Assembly (NCBI GenBank): GCA_007570785.1
Contig: ML660773.1
Span: 87,534 to 151,533 of the forward strand
Length of the DNA: 64,000 bases
Source of the DNA: Antilocapra americana
Taxonomy: Eukaryota; Chordata; Mammalia; Artiodactyla; Antilocapridae
Reading direction: 5' to 3'
Shown: positions 9,731 through 21,771 of the stretch, piece after piece
How the letters are laid out: each line of letters starts with the position of its first letter
Numbering within the stretch: position 1 is the first letter of the stretch
Notes under the pieces: generated by a model
Seen by the model: the letters and a program-made list of their open reading frames with translations, nothing else
Database searches by the model: none
Told to the model about the DNA's origin: nothing
Program-made: the position numbers and the translations under genes

Positions 9731-12420
9731 GTAAAAAGAGACTCTCAGCTAGAAACCCAGGGAACTGCAGAGGACGGGGTGAAGAAAAAGCTTGACTAAG
9801 AAGAAACATCCTGCAGGGGCCGCAACCTTCTTCCATTAGTCTTTAATCTCAGTCCTGATTGAGACCAGGAGTAATATGCAGTGAAAGGCTGGGCTGGTGT
9901 ACACCTCCCGGCAGCGAACTTCACGACTCAGAAACGCAGGGACCTGGGGGATTCACTAACCGTCCTGACTGCATTGCAGGACAGTTGTAGTTCTTCATTT
10001 GGGGTTTTGTGGAAAGAGATGCCTGCCTTGCCCCTTCCCACTGATGGCCCCCATCTGCTCCTGAAAACCTTTGATCTGCACAGAAAGGGATCCCACTCAC
10101 ACTCCTAAAATTTTCATATCAAGTCTGAGGGTTAGGATGAAGAGAAATGCTGTAATTTCAGTAGGCAGAACAGAAACCTATCGATAATACAAATAGCAGG
10201 TGCCTCTGGCCTCTGCTGAGGAAGTTTCTAAGTTACACTGAGATGTCGGCAATCTCCTGACCCCTGTGGTAATCTGTGTACCCAGAGGCAAACTGTTAGC
10301 TTCGGCAGGGACTCGAACTCCCGCCTCCTAAAGGCTGAGCCAAATGGTCTACAGCACAGTGAGGGCAAGTCAGGTCCTCCGAGCCTCAAGTCCAGCTGTG
10401 CTGGGATGACACCGAGCATTTGATTCTGAGAAACTCCCTGATCCTCTCCAAACCACTTAGTGGATTTCCAAGGCTCCAAGGGTACCAAACCTTGTCCCCA
10501 TGTAGAGTGAGTTCCTGCAGTAATTCACTTGGGTTCTTTCTTTATCCTGGAGGATTCATGTTTAGCTTAACCCTTCCTTGTTCTTTCTTTCTGGGCTGTT
10601 TCCCATGGACATCTCTTTGAAGTCCTGCTATCAGCATATTCTAGGCCTGTCAAAGTATGGTGGTAATTTATTTATCAAAAACCAGTTTCCATTTGACCTG
10701 TGATCACAAGATGAAGAACTGGCTGTGACAGAAAGCTGGGTCTGGGGTCCCTCCAGGACCAGGGGATGTTCATGTCGAGCTGGTCACCATTGCCTGCATT
10801 TGACCACTGGAGTCTGAGCCTGAGAAAGGCCCCAGGACGCAGGTGCTGTTGGGGGACTGTGGGGGAGTGGAGTCCAGATTGCCATGACTACCTGTGCACA
10901 TCTCTGCTGCTCCTCCTCTCGGTGACTCTGTTACATACCTGCAGCTCCTTGAAATGCCCATGAAGTGGGAATGTGGGTACATAGGAGGATGATCAGTTAT
11001 ATAAGAAAGACCTAATTATCACTCGGTCAACCCTGAAATGCATTCCTTCGGTTCCTGCTATAAGCAGGAAGCATCTGTCTGTAGAGCCACCTCAAGCAAA
11101 GTTCTGGAGGGAGGCTCTTTGAATCCACCATCCACCTTCCCACCATCATCACCTGTGCTTCCAGGGCTCTCCTGGCTCCGCTGTGAGGTGTGACCAGCTT
11201 GTCATGTGAGAGCTAATTATTCAGCCTCAGAGCACACACTGAGAAAACCACCTCTCCCGCTTCTGCGCTTGGTCAAGGGTCACAGGATCAGGATTCCACC
11301 CCCTTTCCCCCAATGCTATACTCCTCTGCTCACTCCAGTCCAGTCTCTCCAGGCATGTGCCCAGCAGGTCACTATGAAGCACACATGTGTACCTGTCCTG
11401 GGTGTGCAATTGTGAGCATGAACACAACATCCTCCTCCCACTCAGGGAACCTGGAATTCAGCTGAGAAGACCAAATTACTTTAAAAAAATAAACTTTAAT
11501 TTGGGATACAGGTTATGAAAGAATAAAAAAAGTACATCAGTAAGACCATAGTTCTGGGGCACTGAGCCACATGAAGAGAACCAGGCAGAGTTCCCTGCCG
11601 TTGACACTGAGGTGGAGCGAGGAAGGTTCCGGGAGGTTGTTCCTGGGGAGAGGAAAAAAGTGTTCCCGGCAGAGGGAAGGGTGCGGGCGGGGGCCCCTGA
11701 GACAGACGGGGGCTGGTGTGCAGGAGCCCGCGGAGTCCAGGGGCCTCTGGATGTGGGGGAGCCAGGGCCGCTGGGGGGCAGCTGGAGTCTGAAGAGAAGG
11801 CCCAGGCTCTGGGCAGCACAGCTCTGTAGGCCAAGCTAACAGGCTTGGCTGGATTTAATAAAAAAAATTAATAGCAAACTTTTGCAGGGATTTTAAAAAG
11901 AAGTGTGACGGGAACCAATTAACTTAAATAAATAAGGTCGTGCTGGAAGCAAGCCGGACGGTGAAGTCGGTGAGCGGCCAGCGAGGAGGGCGGCGGCGGG
12001 CCCGCCGGGGAGGCCGCCATCTGGTGGCTGTGCGCCGCCGCCCGGCGTCCTCCGGTCCGCTCCAGGCTCCGCGCCCAAGCTGTGCCAGGGCCCTCCTCCT
12101 GGTGCTCGGGTCCGGTCACTCACGCTGCCTTATTCTGTCGTTTAGTGGGAAGTGACCTTGACGCAGGCAGGATATGCGGCTACGGGACTGCTCGCTGCCG
12201 GAGGAACTGTAAGAGACAAGAGTCCAGAATTGGAAAGTGCCCCAACACCTACCCGTGCTGTTTGAAAAGGTGGCATGTCAACTCACTGAATCCTCTGAAG
12301 GACAAAAGGCCGGGGGGCGCTCGGGCCCCAGACACGGCCGCCAGCCAGGCCTGCGAGCCTCGCTTCTCCGGGCCTCCCGGCTGGACCGTGCCCGGCCGAC
12401 CCAGGCGTCCGGCCGAGTGA
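9673..12420 (+). CDS. DEFB104: DEFB104, beta-defensin 104 with long C-terminal extension
   Basis: Secreted beta-defensin (family known for broad antimicrobial and monocyte-attracting activity, strong in the epididymis). Exons 9673-9730 and 12146-12420, phase-1 junction, 110 residues against 72 in human. Exon 1 codes MRILVLLLSTFLLLSQGSP, the same 19 codons as human. Exon 2 codes RICGYGTARC, then cysteines spaced C-x6-C-x3-C-x9-C-x5-CC (about 30, 37, 41, 51, 57, 58) and the GKCPNTYPCCLK block typical of DEFB104. The human protein ends about 14 residues after the last Cys; here the frame stays open to residue 110. The added part (about 74-110) is rich in Arg, Pro, Ala and Gly and has an extra Cys at 89. 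The extension comes from CpG-rich DNA. Either the stop was lost in this lineage or the natural stop has shifted; transcripts would decide. Intron donor GTAAAA, acceptor TCGTTTAG. Confidence 0.88.
9731..12145 (+). other. DEFB104 intron
   Basis: 2.4 kb phase-1 intron. 9735-11470 is unique sequence with no gene seen. From about 11560 it turns GC-rich, with a block at 11560-11830 and a CpG-rich block at 11940-12110 separated by AT-rich sequence. Confidence 0.75.
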
Positions 12421-12480
12421 GGGCCGGCCGGGGGCGCTCACGCCGTGAGCCCAGGGCCTCCGCCTGCCGCTGCACGAATG
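11940..12480. other. CpG-rich island around DEFB104 exon 2
   Basis: Many CG dinucleotides both before (11950-12080, for example GGCGGCGGCGGGCCCGCCGG) and after (12305-12470) the conserved defensin exon, while the exon core itself is of ordinary composition. It could be a CpG island, a product of GC-biased conversion, or inserted sequence. No repeat family recognised. Confidence 0.55.
12146..12420 (+). other. DEFB104: DEFB104 coding exon 2 (defensin domain plus extension)
   Basis: Acceptor AG at 12144-12145; the exon completes codon 20 and runs 90 codons to TGA at 12418-12420. Conserved part 12146-12306; extension 12307-12417. Confidence 0.85.
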
Positions 12481-12649
12481 TCTGGGACTTCGAGAGATGA
12501 ACCAGAAGCAGGTCCAGTCCGCCACAAGCCTGAGTGAACATCGTTCTAGTCTTTTGCCTGCCTCATACTGACCGATCTTGTAACGTTGGGTTTCTTTTCT
12601 GATCAGCCATTCTGCTCAGTAGTTATATGTCTTTTATTAATTAACATGG

Positions 12650-12655
12650 AATAAA
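12650..12655 (+). terminator. Candidate DEFB104 polyadenylation signal
   Basis: AATAAA 230 bases after the DEFB104 stop, the first canonical signal downstream. Confidence 0.5.
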
Positions 12656-12659
12656 TCAA

Positions 12660-13750
12660 GACAGAGTGCAATTTGTCTGGCATACACTGCAATTCAAAGC
12701 ACAGACCTCCAGGGAGACAAACCAGAGATGCTCTGTGAGAAGGGTTGACCCCAGTGGCTGTGTGTGGAGGGCTCCATCCGGCAGATGGCAGCAGAGAGCG
12801 ATTCCGCCCCTGGCTCGCTGGACGCGCCGGCCTCCTCAGCCTGACAAGCGAGAGGTGATAAAACACTAGACCTGCCTTTCCTGCCCCAACTGTACGTCAG
12901 TGAGTAGTCCAACTAATAAATGAAGAAGGGGTGATAGAGAATCTCAGTATTTTGCAAACACCCAGGGAAAGAGTGATCTGCTAACGAATGTCAACAGCCA
13001 CCAAAACAAGAACAACCGGTCGCTTGGGGTCTCCTAATAGAGGTACTCAATGCCACCTACAAGCTGTGAGGCTGATTGTGCCCTTTCTCCCCAAAACGAA
13101 AAGTCACGCTTCCTGATAGTGTCACCCAGCGTCAACACGGGCTCAGTCATTTCTTCCTTGATAAGCTCCTCTTCCTGGGTTGTTTGAAAAAGTGCTCATG
13201 ATGTTCTATCACATCGTCGGAAAATACTTTGAAATATATAACTCAGGGGAAATAACTTTTTTTTTTAATGTGACCAGAGGTGCTCTTACATGCTTGGAAA
13301 ATTCAGTTCTAACTCCTTAACACAGTTTAAGAGCCAATCAGAGGTCAAATGACGCTGGTCTGCTTCAGTCAGAGTTGTTTTCTTATAGGCAAAGCAAACG
13401 TGTAGAAGTCAGTTGCCCATACACTGTAAAACTTGCATCGCTTTTGAAGATACATTCTGAGGACAAGATAGCAGTACTGTGACAGCTTTATTTATGTCAT
13501 TTTAACGAACAGTAGTGCTTTAGCCATCAGCACTTGAAGCTGGTGATTTTCTGTTAATGCCATTTATCTTGCCTCTCTCCTCCTCCTCTCTACCCCTGAC
13601 CAAACCTACCCAAGGCATTCAGGCATATTATTTACTTCCTGAGAAAAATGGCTCAATGTTTGTTCCGCAACGGTGGGAAAATAATGCATCTACCCGTGTC
13701 CTTTCATGAGTACAAAGTTACTGTGGCTGCAGCCCCTCCCAGCCGGCACC
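12660..13750. other. Intergenic region between DEFB104 and SPAG11
   Basis: No recognised repeat or gene. 13690-13800 becomes GC-richer toward the SPAG11 promoter. Confidence 0.5.
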
Positions 13751-13762
13751 CCCCAGGCCGGC

Positions 13763-13768
13763 TATAAA
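13763..13768 (+). promoter_or_regulatory. TATA box of SPAG11 promoter A
   Basis: TATAAA inside GGCTATAAAGG, 76 bases upstream of the exon 1 ATG. Confidence 0.7.
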
Positions 13769-13838
13769 GGAAGCCCTCCCTGTCGCCCATCCGACCTTGG
13801 CCAGCCCTGGACGTCCCAGCTGCAGCCCCCTCAGCAAC

Positions 13839-13893
13839 ATGAAGCAATTCCTCATTCCATCCACCCTTCTCCTTGTGGTTCTGCTCTTTCCAG
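13839..13893 (+). other. SPAG11: SPAG11 exon 1 (signal peptide, promoter A)
   Basis: Eighteen codons plus one base; donor GTAAAT at 13894. Confidence 0.9.
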
Positions 13894-16800
13894 GTAAATC
13901 AGAAACAGGACCTGGGCCTGAGGGCCAGGGTCTCTCTGCGATGGTCATTTCCAGGGTAGGAGTCACCTGGGCCTTGAGCAACTCAGCCCTGGGAGCCCGT
14001 CTCCTGGGGGGTTGCTCAGCGGGTATCTCTGCCTGAATTTGTGAACAACACTTTTTTTTTTTTTTTTTTGATGCACCCTGAAGCTTGTGGGATCTTAGTT
14101 CCCAGGCCAGGGATCAAACCCATACCCCCTGCATCAGAAGGCGAAGTCTTAACCACTGGACCACCAGAGAAGTCCTTGTCAATGCCACTCTGAAGGTACT
14201 GATGGTGCAGCTTCCCAGGAGAGAGGCTCCCAGTGCTGACTGTGCTTTCTCATCCTTTCAACACCTCCTTCCCTTCCAGAGAAGGACAGTGTGTGTCAGG
14301 AAGGACCTTGACATTCAGGGGGTCTCAACGACTACCTTGGTGACAGCCTGGTGGCTGCTCATCTTGACTTCCACGGGGACTCAGCCTCCACCACTTCCCA
14401 TTTTGGATATCTCTTATCTCTGTCTCTGCCTCTCACGCACACAGGTCACGTTTGCCTCTCTGGCAGCCCACTCCATCCATCCTCCCCTTTCTGTTTCTGC
14501 AGCTTTATTGAGGTATGGTCCTCACTCAGGGCACTGTACCTGCTTACTGTGCACAGTGTGATGAGTTTGGACATGTGTAAACCGCCCGTGGCCTTGTCCC
14601 TATGGCCAAGGGGACGGACACCTCTGTGCCTCCCAGAGCTTCTGAGTCCCTCCCTGTGCTTGTGTTTTCCTGTGGTTACAATGCTTACTTAACATGAGAT
14701 CTTCCCACCTAGCAAATTTGGAAGCGCACAGGCTGTGTTGTCACCTAAGCTGGACAGCAGGCCTGGGACACGTCCGTCCTGCGTGATCATTGATGGATGA
14801 TCCCCTGCCCCTCTCACTTCCACTCTTCGCTCATATCTTGGAGTATAAGCCCCTCCTCACTCTCCTGGGCCTGTGAACATTCTCTGCTGTGTGTTTACCC
14901 TGAAACAGAACTTTCCGGAGTCCCACATGCTAACCACCAGGACCCAGAGGGTCCTAGGAAGCAAGAAGAATCCCCGGGACGGGGAGCAAACAGGTCTCAC
15001 CCACTTCACCACCACGTAAAGCGCTACCTCATGCCTCGCACGGCCCCCTTCCCGGGTAAGTGACAGAGCCTGGGATGGGTCGATCCATGGGCAGGACCCT
15101 CAGAGGAAGAACGGATGAGAGGTGACTCTGGGGGCCGGTGGGCTGAGTGGTGCCAGGGAGTCAGGGTCTCAGGACCCTCCCCAGGTGTCCTGGGCAATAT
15201 GTGCATGGCTTAGTCTGCTCTGCCTGTGGGAAGGTCAGGGAGGAGTAGGACAGACCCCCAGGGGGGACCCCTGAAGGCCTCATGAAAGGTGGGAGCATCA
15301 AGCAAAGAGAATGCAAGGAGACTGTGACACAGCTGGCTTGGAGACTGACTGCGATGCTCTCAGAGTGGTCCACGGGCTGTGATCTGCCTGCGGGAGCTTC
15401 TGACCCACATGACTTCTGTGTCCCCGGTGTGCTTTCTCCAAAGTCACGTGCAGACTAGTGGAGAATGTAAACCTGAGCAGAGACCCAGAGATCAGCTGCC
15501 ACGTTCACTGTGTAAAGCCCACGGGCAGAGCAGGGCTCAGCGTGTTACAGGTTCTCAGTGATGATGCCTTGAGTCAATCCTCAGGTGAACTGGTTTTGCT
15601 TCATGAAAAAAATGCTCAGTGGACTTATTTATTGTTATAAACTTGTCTTTATTGTACAGGAGATTCATAACACTGGATCGTTTTGCCTTATAAGTTACGG
15701 AGGCACGCTAGAAGACTAGGACGTTATCACAAACAATAATGATAATATTTATATTCTGCTCACTTTATGTGGGTCTGTTCCAGCTGCTTCCCATAATTTC
15801 ATTTAATCTTCACAATAGACTTAGGAGATAAGCCCTACCTATTATTGTCCCCACTTTGCAGATGAGTAAACTGAGAAGAACAAGTGGACTGTCCCCAGGG
15901 GATGACAGATCTGTTAGCAGCGGGGCCAGCCAAGTGGTCTCCAAATACTCTGCCATTTTCCCTCTGGTTGCTCCTACCTATTGGTTAGAAGATTCCAGGG
16001 CCAGAGGCTTCTAGGACCAAAGTATGCCCCACTCGTTTTAATTAATAGGATAATGACTTGTGTATAGTAAGCACCAGTGATGTGCTGGGTGCTTTGCTAG
16101 AACTCACACACACTGAGAAGATAGGCTCTATCACCTCCTTTTGAGGGTCAGGCGACCCTCAGCTCTTTGAAGAGTTGCTCTCTTAACCATGGCCGCCTAA
16201 GCAGCAATCAATCATTGCCATCGAAGCCGTGACACAAACAATCTTTGGATTGTGTCGGGGTCCGACTCAATGAATAACAGATCTGAGGAGGTAACCCTCT
16301 CTCTCGGAAGAAGCAGTTGACTTTACAGGTTTGAACTTGAAGCCATGAGCCTTACGGGGTATTGAAAACAATCGAAGACAGGGGAGTAGACAATAGCAGC
16401 GTCTCTGGGGTTTCCAGAGGATGCAGGTAGAGAAGCCAGTGGGGCTGTTGTTCATTAGGACAAAGTTTCAGTGATGCTAGAGGTGTGCTGTGCATCATAA
16501 AGCCTATAGCTGATGGTGCAGGCTGTGCATTCAAATAGTTGTTAAGAGAGTAGATCTTATGTTCTCACCACAAGAGAAACAAAAACAAAGCAAAAACAAA
16601 GGGACACAGGGAGATTTTGGCAGGTGATGAATATGTTTACGACTTTGATTATGGTGATAGTATCAGGATTTCTTTTTATTTTTTTTTGCGGGGTGGGGGC
16701 TGACTGTGTTGGATGGCTTGCAGGACCTTAATTCCCCAACCGGGATCAAACCCAGGGCCTTGGCAATGAAAATACCAAATCCTAACCGCTGGACTGGCAG

Positions 16801-18049
16801 GGAATTCCCTACATTCAGGTTTTTATAGGTTAAAAAAAAAAAAAAAAAGACGACTGTTCTGAAAATGAAGTGATAAGAAAATAGTTTGATTGATCAATTG
16901 ATTCATTGATCTAATCAAATAATTGTAAGGCTTACTGATGACAGAAATTAGGACAGAAAGAGGGTAACTCCTCTTCAAATCTCAAAGGTCAAATCTCACA
17001 GCAGCAGCGCCTCTGATAAGCAGAGTACCTGGGCGTGGTGTCCGTCAGAAACTTTCCCCACTTATTGCTAAACCTCTGATATAGTGCCTCTGCTTTCATT
17101 GTGTTCAGCAACTGTTTCTTTTCTTTTAATTTACTTATTTCTTCCGCTGGGTCAGGTCTCAGTCACAGCATGCCGGAGGCTTAGCTGCTCAGAGGCAGGT
17201 GGGATCTTAGTTCCCAGACCAGGGATCAAACCCATGTCCCTGCATTGCCAGGTTGGATTCTTAACCACTGTACCACCAGGGAAGTCTCCCAGCTTTTTGT
17301 TTCATCATTGCACCATAATATATTATTTAAGAGAAAAATTTGTTTACCAATTTCAATACTTGAAGTACAGAGTGAGATATTAATACAATTTCTCCAGTAA
17401 CTTGACTCGTGTTTCAGATAGATCCAGGAACTCTCTCACAGCAGTGGGGAGAAAACACATCTTTTTAACTCTTTGCAGTTCTACCCTCTGCCACCCCTGC
17501 TTGCTGGGCCTAGGTGTGGCATCTCCCTCACAGGATGGCTCTCCCCACTCTCCTCAGGGACCCCTGCACTCAGGATACGTCTCATGAGGCCGTGGCACTT
17601 CACACTTGGCCTCAGCAAGTCCTTCTTTGTCCCCCTACACAACTTCTAGATTATTTGAAGTACAACATTTGTATCCTAAAGCATCCCTCACCATTTCTTG
17701 CCAGTTGCCCCTGAATTGAAAGTTCATTTTTCAAAGAGAGTGAAGGTGACTTTTAAGCCAGAATCAAGGATCTGAGTTTGATGGTAGATAGTATACAAAA
17801 GAAGTCCATTTCCTATCCCTTGCCATCCTCCACCATACGCCTTTGGGTTAAGATAACTAATGTCTGGTTCTTGAGATTGTCTTAAGATGCTAACGTTGAC
17901 TGTTTCTTTATACAGATACAGAATCACAATACAAAGTTATCAAGTGCTTAAAAGCCAGTGGCAGATGTCAAACATTTTGTAATTACATGGAATTCCAATT
18001 AGGCTATTGCTCTAAAAAAAAAGACGCCTGCTGCTTACCTTTGAACTGA
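13839..18049 (+). CDS. SPAG11: SPAG11, promoter A transcript, isoform D type
   Basis: Sperm-associated antigen 11 (EP2/HE2), an androgen-regulated epididymal secretory gene whose products coat sperm and include defensin-like peptides. Exons 13839-13893, 14909-15055 and 17916-18049, all joined in phase 1; 111 residues. Exon 1 codes the signal MKQFLIPSTLLLVVLLFP, matching the human SPAG11 leader. Exon 2 codes a propeptide (about 19-67) with HANH (human HVNH) and a Lys-Arg processing site at about 56-57 (HHHVKR, human HAVKR) followed by MPRT. Exon 3 codes a six-cysteine domain, C-x6-C-x3-C-x9-C-x6-CC, with CNYME and GYCSKKKDACC as in human isoform D. Exon 2 could instead join the exon at 32126 (isoform C type), since the phases match. 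All cysteines and splice sites are intact. Confidence 0.9.
14050..14175 (-). repeat. CHR-type SINE in SPAG11 intron 1
   Basis: Poly(T) of 18 bases at 14052 (the A-tail in reverse), then TGGGATCTTAGTTCCCAGGC and the head in reverse, ACTGGACCACCAGAGAAGTC. Confidence 0.8.
14909..15055 (+). other. SPAG11: SPAG11 exon 2 (propeptide)
   Basis: Acceptor AACAG ending at 14908, donor GTAAGT at 15056; 147 bases with phase 1 at both ends. Codes the spacer and the VKR processing site. Confidence 0.88.
15741..15935 (+). repeat. MIR element
   Basis: Matches the order of MIR motifs: TTCATTTAATCTTCACAATA, ATTATTGTCCCCACTTTGCA, GATGAGTAAACTGAGAAG. An old mammalian SINE. Confidence 0.7.
16674..16810 (-). repeat. 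CHR-type SINE
   Basis: T-rich start, then GGACCTTAATTCCCCAACCG and GGACTGGCAGGGAATTCCCT in reverse orientation. Confidence 0.75.
17111..17289 (-). repeat. CHR-type SINE
   Basis: Reverse copy with GTGGGATCTTAGTTCCCAGA and CTGTACCACCAGGGAAGTCT at its ends. Confidence 0.78.
17916..18049 (+). other. SPAG11: SPAG11 exon D (first defensin-like exon)
   Basis: Acceptor TATACAG ending at 17915; two bases complete Asp68, then 43 codons to TGA at 18047-18049. An AATAAA at about 18308 could end this transcript. Confidence 0.88.
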
Positions 18050-20529
18050 GGTGTTGACATGGAAGCCAAAACTGGCCGCTGTCTCCTGGGCCTTCCATCC
18101 TAATGCAGGTGTTTTGAACAAGAGCTGAAAGGCTGAGCAGAGAGGAACTGAGCCTTTGTCGGTGGCAACAGCCTAAACTTTCACTGCAGAAAAGGAAAAG
18201 ATGAAAACTGCCCTGTGGATCTTTTGATGTGATCTTAGAGAAAATGGCTAGCTTGAGATATACAATATTTTCCAGATCAACACAATTTTTACTGGTAGAT
18301 GTGGATGTAATAAACTCTCCCAGGAAAACATTCAAATCATTTGTTCTTTTAAACATATTTTTAAGTACCTCCTTTGATTCCTAAGCACTGGGGAATATAA
18401 TGAATCTGAAGTAGGAATATGTGGGGAGAAAGATATCTCAATAAATAAAAACAATAGGATGCTACATATTCTAAAATGTGTGTGTATCCAGCATGGAGGG
18501 AAGATGAATACAAACAGAATTAAGAAAGGATTCCTGAGAAAATTTGAGCAGGATTTTGGAGTATGATTAGGAGTTTGTTAAGTGAAAGAGAAGCAGAGAT
18601 TCTCAGGCAAAGGGTGCAGTTGGTAGGAATTCACGGAATCTTGAAAGAATGATTTGCTAAGAAAATGTGGAAAAGCTCAGAATAACTGTAGAAGAGAGGG
18701 ACTGATTACAAGTATCCCATGAGGAGGGTTCAGGAAAAGTATGTGACATTGTCAAAGAAAGAAGAAACATTATACTAAAGACTTGGGGCAGCTGAACAAG
18801 AGAAGGTTCCCAGGTACTCCAGGGATGTGAACATAATCATACTTGAGTGTTGGAATGTTCATTCCAACAAAAGAATTGGGCCTGGACTGGAAATGTGGGA
18901 GACCGGAGGCCGGAAAGGAAGAGATGCTCCTGACAATGGAGGCCAAGGTCAGTGACTGTAGCGGAGACAGTGCTCTGAAGAGGGAACAATTAAGGGGTTT
19001 CTGTGGAGACTGGGGTCACACCTTTGGTGACAGAGGAGAAGAAAGGAAGGGAAAACGTCCCGGGGATCAGGCAACATCGGGAATGAGGGGAGCAGGAGGA
19101 GCAAGGGGCTGGCTACATAGGTCTAGGGAATGGTGGGTTTGAAGCCTGAAGCATTCGCCATTTCCAACTGGGACCTGGAGGGACTTAATGGATTCCAAGA
19201 GAGAGGAGACAAGAAGTAAGAGTCAAAGTTAGCCATAGAAAAGGACGAAATAACTGGACAGATGGCATTATTTGTCCATAATAATGCCAACAGGATACAA
19301 TTTTTGTATATTTGATATAAAATTAATTGTGAAAAATATGTCCAAAAGGAAACAAAAATATTTTCATTTCCAGTGTTAAGATTATTGGTGATTTTAAGTG
19401 ATTTTTATCTTAAAAAAATGACTGTCAAATTATTGAGGTACTCTTCAATTTTACATTTAGAAAGACAAAATTGATGTGCCTAAGGATAAATAAGTATGTA
19501 TGTGTAAACAAAGACTACTTCGACCCTAGGCAGAGACAGTCTATAGTAGACTTAAATGGCCTCAAGAAACTCATAAGTGTAACATAAGGAAGGACTTCCT
19601 GGGCATTGAGATTATGAAACAGTAAAGCATGCTCTCCAGAGAGGATTTTGCAGTTCTGCCCGGAGACAAGGGAGTGATCCCCTGGCTCCTCAGGGTCGGT
19701 TCTGAGCCAGCAGCTCTGTTAGTCACCTTGTCTGTCTTTTCAGGGAAGCAACTGAGCGCAGGGCCCCAGGCCTGGCCAGGCTTTTTAGACACCTGCTGTA
19801 CTCCTGGTGGGAAGAGACTCTGTAGGCAACAGGATGCTCCGGGTCATTGCGGAGCCAGTTGTAACACACCTGGCTGCCTGCTGTCTGCTCCCCTCGCCCA
19901 CTGTCCACACACCGTGTCCTCTCTGCCCACTGCACCCGGAGAAGCCTTCCCCCAGAAGGCTTTGATCACTCTGATCCCACTGAGTCATCCACTGCCCAGA
20001 ACTTCCCGGTCATCAGGAAGCCCAGGGTCTGCTGGGGCGGGGCCAGGGTGGCCAGGCTCTGTCAATCACATCCCCTTTTGGCTTCCTATGACTAATGATG
20101 GCCGCACCTGGTCTCTCCTTCCTGTCTCCACACCCGGTGGTCGCCACGGCCCTGCAGGTTCGGCCTGCTCTGAGCTGGTTTGCCCTTATCTCTTGGGTCA
20201 TAGGATCATAGGAGGTGACCTTACTGGACCCAGGGAATCTCTTAGCAATAAAAACAAAAATGAAAATTAGTCTGTCCTAATGAAGAGAGCCAGACACAAT
20301 TGAGCAATTAACACACTGACATTAACACTAATGAAGAGAAATTGAGTTCATTAACACATCACCTTTATTGATGGACCAGAGAGGTTTCCTGGGGTCAGAT
20401 GAGTCACATCAGTGTCACTGATGAGGACAGCAGGAATGGGATTGACCTCAGCAGCCAGGGGCAGGGGGTGCCTCCCACAGGGACCGATGAAATGGCTCTG
20501 TTATAGGTCTATGTGCACCAGCGGGCATG

Positions 20530-20735
20530 GGCTTCCCTGGTGGCTCAGAAGGTAAAGACTCCACCTACAATGTAGGAGACCTGGGTTCGATCCCTGGGTC
20601 AGGAAGATCCCCTGGGTCAGGAAATGGCAACCCACTCCAGTATTTTTGTTTGGAGAATCCCATGGACAGAGGAGCCTAGAGGGCTACAGCCCATGACGTT
20701 GCCAAGAGTCAGACACAGCTGAGCACACATGCCTC
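20530..20735 (+). repeat. Bov-tA SINE
   Basis: Head GGCTTCCCTGGTGGCTCAGA through GACCTGGGTTCGATCCCTGG to GAGTCAGACACAGCTGAGCA. Confidence 0.85.
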
Positions 20736-21771
20736 AGTGGGCACTGTGGCAAAGCTTTCAGGAGAACAAGAAGGCCTCAGAGGACCTGTTGGTGTTTCTC
20801 TTCCAGCAGCTTCCTCCTTTCTCTGAGTTCTGAGAGCTCCTCTAGGTGCAACTTCCTGCCTGTCCATCCAAGGCTCCTGTAATGGTGGGTAGTTATCATG
20901 TCTGCCTCGTTGTAGGACAAATTAAGAGCAGCGTTTGTTGAGCCAACCTAGATGATGTGGTGATCAGGTGACAATGTCAGGACCCTGACCCAGCTTACTC
21001 TGAGCCAGAAATCTCAAGGTGTGGGTGTGGGCTTTTCTGCCTTACACAACTTTGCTATACCTAAGACAACACACATTTCTTTCTGAGGATGTTTCCTGGC
21101 AGCACTGACTGGGACAGGCTTCTCAACAGCCCTGGACAGGGGCTTTCCGGGCTGGAAGGCTTGTGGCTCTGTGAGTCCCCGATGATTTTGGATCCGAGTG
21201 TGTGAGTACAAGCAGCACTTGTGGGAATGCCAGGTACTTGGATTCTAGTCTCAACTCCAACGATGATTGTGTTGATGCCCTGGGTAACCCTTGATGAGCA
21301 CAGTGAGCAAAAATGTCCTGAGCCCAGCGGCCTGTGATTGTGTGAATGAGTAATGCATCGTGGGAAACAAGCAGCATGACCACGGTTGGCGAAGACCATG
21401 AAACAGACGTCTGTCCTGGAGACGTATTTCCATCAGTCATGCGAGAACCTCGGGAGATAAAGGAAACCTGACTGCACGGGCTTGGCGTGCTCTCCAGCGA
21501 TGAATCATACTGCGCCTGGAACAGAAAAAAGACCTGCAAGACAAGTGAAGCAAGAGTTTGGTTTAAGATGTTAAGTAAATGGTAAATAATTGCCCCAACT
21601 TTCTCCCTGGCTTAGCCAAGGATCAGGTTAGCTGTACAGGGGGTTTGTGTAAAATGGGGGATTATAAGAAGTAACTGAAGAATTGAGTTAAGATAGTGAA
21701 AAGAAAGCCCAAAGGAGTTTCCAGGGCTTGGAGGAAAGGAGGCTGGTTATGCTGACCAGTCACTCTTTAAC

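Larger units (their letters stand above)
15056..17915 (+). other. SPAG11 intron 2 (2.9 kb)
   Basis: Contains a MIR at 15741-15935, a MIR-like stretch at about 16040-16140, CHR SINEs at 16674-16810 and 17111-17289, and otherwise unique sequence. No further exon recognised. Confidence 0.7.
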
